Origin: Methanosphaera sp. rholeuAM6
GTDB taxonomy: Archaea; Methanobacteriota; Methanobacteria; Methanobacteriales; Methanobacteriaceae
Direction: 5' to 3'
NCBI GenBank assembly: GCA_003266105.1
Contig: MVAA01000073.1
Location: forward strand, 18,743 to 47,438
Length of the DNA stretch: 28,696 bases
Part shown: in pieces, positions 23,523 to 28,696 of the stretch
Layout: every line of letters starts with the position of its first letter
Numbering within the stretch: the first letter of the stretch is position 1
Position numbers and translations under genes: made by a program
Notes under the pieces: generated by a model
Databases searched by the model: none
What the model was told of the DNA's origin: nothing
The model's input: only the letters and a program-made list of their open reading frames with translations

Positions 23523-25196
23523 ATGAATGGAAGTGACGCACTATTAAATAAACTTAAGGAAAATGGTACGGATACTGTTTTCGGATACCCCGGAGGAGTA
23601 TTGCTACCATTATATGATTCAATATACGATTCGGATATAAGACATATATTAGTAAGACACGAACAGGCTGCTGCACATGCAGCAGACGGATATGCAAGAG
23701 TATCAGGAAAAACAGGAGTTTGCATAGCAACAAGCGGACCCGGTGCAACAAACCTTGTTACAGGTATTGCTACTGCACAGATGGATTCAAGCCCTGTTGT
23801 AGCACTAACCGGACAAGTTGGAACACCAATCATTGGAACGGATGCATTTCAAGAAGTAGATACCATAAGTATAACAATGCCAATTACAAAGGCAAACTTC
23901 CAGCCAAGAAAATCAACTGATCTGCCGGAAATAATAGATGCCGCATATAACATTGCCGGAACCGGCAGAAAAGGGGTTGTTGTTGTAGACCTTCCAAAGG
24001 ATGTTCTTGAAGCAGACGTAACAGAATCTGACATGAAAAAGGTACTTAAACTTGAAGGTTACAAGCCAACAACAAAAGCAAACATTAAACAAATAAAAAA
24101 AGCAATAAAAACAATTGAAGAAAGTGAAAAACCAGTTATACTTGCTGGTGGTGGAGTTATACTGTCTGATGCTTCAGAAGAATTGTTTGAATTTGCAAAA
24201 CTGGCAAATATTGGTGTTGCTACAAGTTTAATGGGTAAAGGGTCAATACCTGAAGACCATGAATTGTCTCTTGGACTGCTGGGTATGCACGGACTGGAAT
24301 CAACAAACCATGCAGTAACTGACAGTGACTGTCTTATAGCAATAGGCTGCAGATTCTCTGACCGTACTACCGGAAAAGTCTCAGAGTTTGCACCAAACGC
24401 CACAAAAATACATATTGACATAGATCCTGCAGAGATTGGTAAAAACGTTCCAATAGACATTCCAATAGTAGGAGATGCAAAAATCACGCTGAGAACACTG
24501 CTTGATGAATATAAGAAAGAAAGTGATAATTGGACACAGAAGGTCGTGGAAAAAAGAAAAGCCTATGTTCCAAAGATGAACTTCAACACTGTCCCGCTTA
24601 AGCCACAGGAATGTATAAAAGAGATAATGGATGCCATTACCGAAGACACTATTGTATCCACTGATGTAGGACAAAACCAGATGTGGATGGCACACTACTA
24701 CAAGACAAGAAAACCAAGAACATTCATATCAAGCGGAGGGCTGGGAACAATGGGATTCGGACTACCCGCAGCAATAGGAGCACAAGTAGCAAAACCTGAT
24801 GAAAACGTTCTGGCAATATGTGGAGATGGCGGATTCCAAATGGTTTCACAAGAGCTTGCAACAATCAAAGAATACGATCTTCCTGTAGTTACATGTGTTC
24901 TTAACAACAGGTATCTGGGAATGGTTTATCAATGGCAGGTATTGTACTATGAAAACAGAGTTTCACAGACGAAACTTGCACCTACACCTGACTTTGTAAA
25001 ACTTGCAGAATCCTATGGAATATGTGGTGAAAGAGTTGAAAAACCTGGAGAACTACGGGAAACAATACAAAATGCATTAAAATCCAGGGAAGCAACTGTT
25101 ATTGATATTGTTATAGATCCTAGTGAACTTTTACCAATGGTACCTCCGGGTGAGAAGATTACAAAAATTGTTGGAGAATACAAAGTTGAGGAATGA
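23523..25196 (+). CDS. ilvB: Acetolactate synthase, large (catalytic) subunit, copy 2
   Basis: A 557-aa AHAS catalytic subunit, paralogous over its full length to copy 1. The catalytic Glu47 (VRHEQAAAHAADGYAR), FAD-region motifs and ThDP/Mg motif GDGGFQ ... NN are intact. It retains the normal specificity tryptophan in LGMVYQWQVLYY (W471) and the longer aromatic stretch after it, so it should act as a standard AHAS with preference for 2-ketobutyrate and be needed for isoleucine. The ribosome site GAGGGG (23512-23517) lies 5 bases before the ATG, and a TATA-like TTATAAATA is at about 23494-23502. DNA tracts shared with copy 1 (24675-24784) are nearly identical, unlike the rest. Confidence 0.96.
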   Translation: MNGSDALLNKLKENGTDTVFGYPGGVLLPLYDSIYDSDIRHILVRHEQAAAHAADGYARVSGKTGVCIATSGPGATNLVTGIATAQMDSSPVVALTGQVGTPIIGTDAFQEVDTISITMPITKANFQPRKSTDLPEIIDAAYNIAGTGRKGVVVVDLPKDVLEADVTESDMKKVLKLEGYKPTTKANIKQIKKAIKTIEESEKPVILAGGGVILSDASEELFEFAKLANIGVATSLMGKGSIPEDHELSLGLLGMHGLESTNHAVTDSDCLIAIGCRFSDRTTGKVSEFAPNATKIHIDIDPAEIGKNVPIDIPIVGDAKITLRTLLDEYKKESDNWTQKVVEKRKAYVPKMNFNTVPLKPQECIKEIMDAITEDTIVSTDVGQNQMWMAHYYKTRKPRTFISSGGLGTMGFGLPAAIGAQVAKPDENVLAICGDGGFQMVSQELATIKEYDLPVVTCVLNNRYLGMVYQWQVLYYENRVSQTKLAPTPDFVKLAESYGICGERVEKPGELRETIQNALKSREATVIDIVIDPSELLPMVPPGEKITKIVGEYKVEE

Positions 25197-25201
25197 TTAA
25201 G

Positions 25202-25702
25202 ATGACAAAAAGAAACAAACACACCATTAGCATACTTGTAGAAAACAAAACAGGAGTACTGCAAAGAGTAGCAGGACTATTCACAAGAAGAGACTTCAAC
25301 ATAGACAACATCACAGTGGGAAAAACAGCTGAACCTGGAATATCAAGAATAACAATAACAACCTACGGAGACAACAGGACACTGGAACAGATTATAAAAC
25401 AGTTAAACAAGCTCATAGAAATCATTAAAGTACGTGAAATGAAGCCGGAAACAACATTAAGAAGACAACTGGCACTACTAAAAATACATGCACCAACAGA
25501 ACAGGACAAATCAGAAATAATACAGTACACCAACATATTCAGGGGACACATAATAGACGTTACACCAAAAACCATTACAATAGAAATCACCGGAAATCCT
25601 GATAAAATTAATGCATTGATGGATCTTTTAAGACCTTATGGAATTAAGGAAACGGCAAAAACAGGTATTACCGCTATAGGTAGAGGTCAAAAAACATTAT
25701 AA
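25202..25702 (+). CDS. ilvN: Acetolactate synthase, small (regulatory) subunit, copy 2
   Basis: A regulatory subunit with an N-terminal ACT domain (HTISILVENKTGVLQRVAGL ... ITITTYG) and the C-terminal domain beginning near LRRQLALLKIHAP. ATG at 25202 gives 166 aa, the same length as copy 1, and has GAGG (25188-25191) 10 bases upstream. An ATG at 25193 overlaps the ilvB stop (ATGA), as in copy 1, and would add three residues; it is possible but sits almost on the ribosome site. Most protein differences from copy 1 lie in the last 40 residues. It is 323 bp before ilvC. Confidence 0.95.
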   Translation: MTKRNKHTISILVENKTGVLQRVAGLFTRRDFNIDNITVGKTAEPGISRITITTYGDNRTLEQIIKQLNKLIEIIKVREMKPETTLRRQLALLKIHAPTEQDKSEIIQYTNIFRGHIIDVTPKTITIEITGNPDKINALMDLLRPYGIKETAKTGITAIGRGQKTL

Positions 25703-25818
25703 CCCCCTAAATTTATTTTTTTAAGCATTTTTAATCAAATATAAGACAGTTAAATAACAATTTTATATAACTTCTTACAAAAATATAAGTATATTATCTA
25801 GATAAAATAATTTATCAT
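25703..25818. other. Intergenic stretch after ilvN copy 2
   Basis: This is the first part of the 323-bp ilvN-ilvC gap. A T7 run near 25717-25723 may end the ilvBN transcript, and AT-rich sequence follows with possible TATA boxes (for example TTTTATATAAC near 25761). The rest of the gap is the IS200/IS605-like element. Confidence 0.4.
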
Positions 25819-26001
25819 AAAGTGAATACCTCAACTTCTACAGGTTGAGGATGAAAAGAAACTTCAGCAAAAAGTATAAATTCACTTTCAAAAATCTAAA
25901 ACAATTAGAACCTACGGGACGTGGGGGATAGCTTGGTATTTTAAGTTCCACAAAAACTTACAACCCAAGAATTTCCATCTTCAACAAGATGGAGAGGTTC
26001 A
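25819..26001 (+). mobile_element. Internally deleted IS200/IS605 (tnpB-type) element remnant
   Basis: About 183 bp with the end structures of an IS200/IS605-family element. Left side: a 7-bp hairpin CCTCAAC/GTTGAGG (25829-25835, 25844-25850) directly before ATG, within an outer repeat AAAGTGAAT/ATTCACTTT (25819-25827, 25880-25888). Right side: a folded block closed by GAACCT/AGGTTC (25908-25913, 25995-26000) that holds hairpins TAAGTT/AACTTA (25942-25960) and CCATCTT/AAGATGG with a CAAC loop (25975-25992), then AGAGGTTCAA. That layout matches a tnpB 3' end with its omega-RNA/right end. A 26-codon reading frame (25851-25931) seems to join the first and last tnpB codons. No transposase remains. 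The outer ends are approximate. Confidence 0.62.
25851..25931 (+). pseudogene. Mini reading frame, probable fused remnant of tnpB
   Basis: ATG directly after the left hairpin opens a 26-codon frame that starts MKRNFSKKYKF and ends LEPTGRGG before TAG. The start resembles the basic N-termini of tnpB/orfB proteins, and the end has the acidic-Pro-Gly-Arg style of TnpB C-termini, whose final codons overlap the omega RNA. I read it as an internal deletion that removed almost all of the gene. It could still act as a short leader peptide, but there is no good ribosome site. Confidence 0.45.
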
Positions 26002-26025
26002 AAAAATATAGGAGTACTCGATAAA

Positions 26026-27018
26026 ATGAAAGTATATTATGACGACGATGTAAATACAAATGTATTAGAAGGAAAAACTATCGCAGTTATAGGTTACGGT
26101 AGTCAAGGTAGAGGTCAATCCTTAAACATGCATGACAGTGGATTAAATGTTGTAATGGGATTACGTGAAGGTGGAAAATCCTGGAAACAAGCAGAAGCTG
26201 ATGGTCTTACAGTAAAAACTATTGAAGAAGCTTCCAAAGAAGCAGACATTATCCACATATTAATACCTGATGAATTACAGAAAGATGTTTACGAAAATCA
26301 AATAAAACAAAACATTGAACCAGGAAACACCATTTCCTTCTCACACGGATATAACATACACTTTAAACGTATTAGAGTACCTGAAGATGTAAACGTTACA
26401 ATGATTGCACCTAAAGGTCCAGGATCCAAAGTAAGACAAACATACGAAGAAGGATTCGGAATTCCGGGTTTAATCGCTGTTGAACAGGATGCTACAGGAG
26501 AAGCATTTGATATTGCAATAGAAATGGCAAAAGCTACCGGTCTAACAAGAGCAGGAGTTATTGAAACCACATACAGAGAAGAAACTGAAACTGACCTTTT
26601 CGGAGAACAGGCCGTACTTTGTGGTGGATTAACCGCACTTATTAAAGCAGGATTTGAAACTCTTGTAGAAGGAGGTTACCAACCGGAAATGGCATACTTC
26701 GAAACCTGTCACGAAATGAAACTCATCATTGATTTAATCTATGAAAAAGGATTTAAAAACATGTGGCAGGATGTAAGTAACACTGCTGAATTTGGTGGAC
26801 TTACAAGAAGAGACAGAATCATTACAGATGAAGCAAAAGCAAACATGAAAGACATTCTCAGAGAAATTCAGGATGGATCATTTGCAACAGAATTTGCAGT
26901 AGAAGGTGCTAGTGCATATCCTAAACTCTACGCACAAAGAAGATTAGAAGGAGAACTTTTAATCGAAGAAGTAGGTAAAAACCTTAGAACTGCTTGTGGA
27001 TTAGAAAAAGAGGAATAA
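26026..27018 (+). CDS. ilvC: Ketol-acid reductoisomerase (NADP+)
   Basis: Second enzyme of branched-chain amino acid synthesis: it isomerises and reduces acetolactate or acetohydroxybutyrate with NADPH and Mg2+. At 330 aa it is the short class I form. The Rossmann motif is GYGSQGRGQSLN (23-34). The cofactor loop GLREGGKSW keeps Arg48 and Ser53, which favours NADPH. Active-site residues are in place: H107, K130 (APKGPG), D190 and E194 (ETDLFGEQ), E226 and E230 (ETCHEMK) and S251 (VSNTAEFGG). The ribosome site GGAG (26011-26014) is 11 bases before ATG and lies just outside the mobile-element remnant, so the ilvC leader may include that element. Confidence 0.97.
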   Translation: MKVYYDDDVNTNVLEGKTIAVIGYGSQGRGQSLNMHDSGLNVVMGLREGGKSWKQAEADGLTVKTIEEASKEADIIHILIPDELQKDVYENQIKQNIEPGNTISFSHGYNIHFKRIRVPEDVNVTMIAPKGPGSKVRQTYEEGFGIPGLIAVEQDATGEAFDIAIEMAKATGLTRAGVIETTYREETETDLFGEQAVLCGGLTALIKAGFETLVEGGYQPEMAYFETCHEMKLIIDLIYEKGFKNMWQDVSNTAEFGGLTRRDRIITDEAKANMKDILREIQDGSFATEFAVEGASAYPKLYAQRRLEGELLIEEVGKNLRTACGLEKEE

Positions 27019-27161
27019 GATTATTATAACCTACTAATCTTACTTTTTTTATATTTATTTTTAATTTTACCAACATAAACGTTATACTTTTTTAATTCGT
27101 TGGATTTACTATTGTTAATTTTTACACGTATAATACCTTTTTTTTGTTTTAGTATATAAAG
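27019..27161 (+). terminator. T-rich region after ilvC
   Basis: After the ilvC stop there are several T-runs (about 27044-27050, 27058-27065 and 27138-27145), suitable for oligo-T termination. A TATA-like AGTATATAAAG at 27151-27161 then precedes repeat copy 1 and could be its promoter on the plus strand. No gene is visible here. Confidence 0.4.
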
Positions 27162-27480
27162 AGTAATACTTTTTAATGAAAAAGTATTTAACATAGTACA
27201 TACAATATAATAATTGTAGAAGTAATAATAAATTAATAAAACGTATGAATTATTTTAATCCCATAATAAAAACATGATTACAATATATATCATATAAAAT
27301 AATCCTATAAATAAATATTTAAACTTAATCCATACGGATGTTAATTCTACATAATGAAATTCTACCAAGTTAAATAATTAAAAATCTCATTTAAAACCCA
27401 TACTTATTGTGTTCAAATATAATATGTAATAATATTATTCAATATGGAAAATAGAGTTAAAGCAATTTAATTCTATTATA
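27162..27480 (+). repeat. Tandem non-coding repeat, copy 1 (candidate small RNA gene)
   Basis: About 319 bp that reappears 433 bp downstream. It begins with GTAATAC (27163) inside a 10-bp inverted repeat AATACTTTTT/AAAAAGTATT (27165-27174, 27179-27188). A block from 27179 to about 27229 (TTTAACATAGTACATACAAT and onward) is almost identical in both copies. Further conserved blocks are AAATTCTACCAAGTTAAAT (from 27357) and the final hairpin: a 12-bp stem, 27450-27461 with 27466-27477, GCAA loop, followed by a nine-T run. There is no open reading frame of note. The pattern of conserved blocks separated by diverged ones suits a transcribed RNA with its promoter. Confidence 0.55.
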
Positions 27481-27494
27481 CAATTTTTTTTTAA

Positions 27495-27515
27495 TGCAAA
27501 ATTTCCGGTTTTGCA
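27495..27515. other. Hairpin between the two repeats
   Basis: TGCAAAA (27495-27501) and TTTTGCA (27509-27515) form a 7-bp stem with loop TTTCCGG, just after the T-run that follows repeat copy 1. It has no counterpart after copy 2 and may help terminate copy 1. The following stretch to 27594 shows nothing else. Confidence 0.35.
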
Positions 27516-27594
27516 CATTATCCTATCATTTTCATGAAGATTTTGTTTATTTTAATCATCAAATTCCACATCTTTCTTCTGAATTGTATTAAAA

Positions 27595-27910
27595 AGTAAT
27601 ACTTTTTTATAAAAAAGTATTTAACATAGTACATACAATATAATAATTGTAGAAGTAATAAGAAACTAATAAAACGTGTGAATTATTTTATTCCTTCAAA
27701 AAAATAAAAACATTAGTATAAGATTTGATATTAATCCCTAAAAATTGAATATTAACACTTAAACATACGATAGTTATTATTTCTACAAAAGAATTAAATT
27801 CTACCAAGTTAAATGATTAAAAATCTCATTTGAAACCACTTATATTTAGTAATAACATATAATTAGTATCTACTATGGAAAATAGAGTTAAACCAATTTA
27901 ATTCTATTAT
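27595..27910 (+). repeat. Tandem non-coding repeat, copy 2 (candidate small RNA gene)
   Basis: About 316 bp, same order of conserved blocks as copy 1. It begins with GTAATAC (27596) and a 24-bp perfect palindrome (27598-27621) built from AATACTTTTTT and its complement. The TTTAACATAGTACATACAAT block, the TTCTACCAAGTTAAAT block and the final hairpin (27881-27892 with 27897-27908, CCAA loop) are kept, followed by a T7 run near 27917-27923. The internal part, about 27690-27790, is diverged. No coding potential is seen. Confidence 0.55.
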
Positions 27911-27955
27911 TAACACTTTTTTTGAAAAATAAAAAATTAAGTATAAGGGTGGAGA

Positions 27956-28696
27956 TTAACTAATATAAATATTATCCACATAATTATTAGTATTTCCATT
28001 ATCATCAGTGAATACTGCTTTTATTTCATGATTTCCCATGTAATCTTCCAATATCTTGAATATTATAACAGATAAGTCATCAGTTACTGTATCATTGAAA
28101 ACTAACTTTCCATCAATATAGAACAATAACATTCCATTAGTAAAGTTTTCATTGAATATTCTATTCAATATTTCTAATGTTAAAAAATTAACGTTGAATA
28201 CTTCATTATTTCCAAACATTACTTTAAATGTGTTTGAACTGTCCTTTTTCACATTTTCATTATTGTTAAACTTTGAAACTGACTTTTGTTCTATCTTTTT
28301 GACTGGATATGTATTAACATTACTTGAATCTGGATTAATAGTGTTGTTTATAGGATTAACTGATTCAACATCTTCTTCAACTATGGTTGTAACAGCAGTT
28401 ACATTATTCTTTTCAACAGAACCTTCACCAGTTTCAACAATTAAATTTGCATCTTCAGAGTTTCTGGCTTCGGTATTGTTCGATTCATTTGTTTCATTAG
28501 TTACCGAAATTTCTTCATTGTTATCGATTACCTTATCGGAAACAGTAGGATTATCATTCATAACAACAGTTTCTTTTGGCATTATTGAAGTTATATTAGT
28601 AAGATAATCGTTGGATAGAACTTCGTAATGAATCAACTTATCTTCTTCATAAACGTTTTCATTCTCTTCCCCAACATCAGAATCATCAACATCAGA
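27956..28696 (-). CDS. Probable surface/adhesin-like protein (C-terminal part)
   Basis: The frame is open at the right edge, so at least 246 residues of the C-terminal part are present and the true start lies outside the window. The first ~140 visible residues are low-complexity and rich in Asn, Thr, Ser, Glu, Val and Asp (for example SVTNETNESNNTEARNSED), a linker or stalk typical of secreted archaeal proteins. The last ~90 residues form a compact domain ending DNGNTNNYVDNIYIS, with an Ig-like edge (GNHEIKAVFTDDNGN) as in bacterial and archaeal surface repeats. It has no membrane anchor at the C-terminus. The precise function is unknown. It is convergent to the repeat region. Confidence 0.65.
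   Translation of the reverse strand, partial: SDVDDSDVGEENENVYEEDKLIHYEVLSNDYLTNITSIMPKETVVMNDNPTVSDKVIDNNEEISVTNETNESNNTEARNSEDANLIVETGEGSVEKNNVTAVTTIVEEDVESVNPINNTINPDSSNVNTYPVKKIEQKSVSKFNNNENVKKDSSNTFKVMFGNNEVFNVNFLTLEILNRIFNENFTNGMLLFYIDGKLVFNDTVTDDLSVIIFKILEDYMGNHEIKAVFTDDNGNTNNYVDNIYIS

Noticed and set aside
25819..26025. The folded ilvC leader as a riboswitch or T-box.
   Set aside because: No known aptamer consensus was recognised and T-boxes are not expected in archaea. The end hairpins and tnpB-like frame fit an IS200/IS605 remnant better.
27162..27910. The two long repeats as a CRISPR array or as IS insertion ends.
   Set aside because: There are only two units of about 317 bp, with no short repeats and unique spacers, no cas genes, and no transposase or target duplications.

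Overview
The window looks like the chromosome of a very AT-rich methanogenic archaeon of the Methanobacteriales, most like a gut Methanosphaera. Reasons: strong A+T bias, archaeal TATA-type promoters, GGTGA and GGAGG ribosome sites a few bases before starts (including TTG starts), methanogen-type hisF, argF, purD, ilvBN and ilvC, and a Ser/Thr/Asn/Glu-rich surface-type protein at the right edge. The genus is an inference from style and gene content; no 16S rRNA or tRNA gene is visible.

Left part (1-7000): the end of a cyclophilin, then leftward genes for an OGG1-type 8-oxoguanine DNA glycosylase, a stand-alone proteasome-fold Ntn hydrolase, hisF and argF. Next is a three-gene leftward unit (2TM protein, LytTR regulator, DUF3021 membrane protein) that looks bacterial in origin, then purD.

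Middle part (7000-19800): two tandem GNAT acetyltransferases point rightward. Two complete five-gene ABC importers of the dipeptide/oligopeptide/nickel class follow, both leftward and in the same order (binding protein, permease B, permease C, ATPase D, ATPase F), so they are a tandem duplication. Both binding-protein promoters and the GNAT promoter carry arrays of the heptamer GTAATAC (either strand) with a recurring 32-bp period, which suggests one shared multi-site regulator. A SpoIIM-family membrane protein closes this part.

Right part (19900-27020): a branched-chain amino acid locus with two ilvBN operons and ilvC. The two large subunits differ at the substrate-specificity tryptophan (Leu472 in copy 1, Trp471 in copy 2), while the small subunits and parts of the large subunits are nearly identical in DNA, as expected from gene conversion. 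A leftward two-gene module (GHKL ATPase plus STAS-like protein) sits between the two operons. An element of about 185 bp with the layout of an internally deleted IS200/IS605 (tnpB) transposon lies directly before ilvC.

The last 1.7 kb is mostly non-coding. It holds two diverged copies of a unit of about 317 bp, each starting with a GTAATAC palindrome and ending in a conserved 12-bp hairpin plus T-run, so they are candidate paralogous small RNA genes. The C-terminal part of a probable surface protein runs off the right edge.
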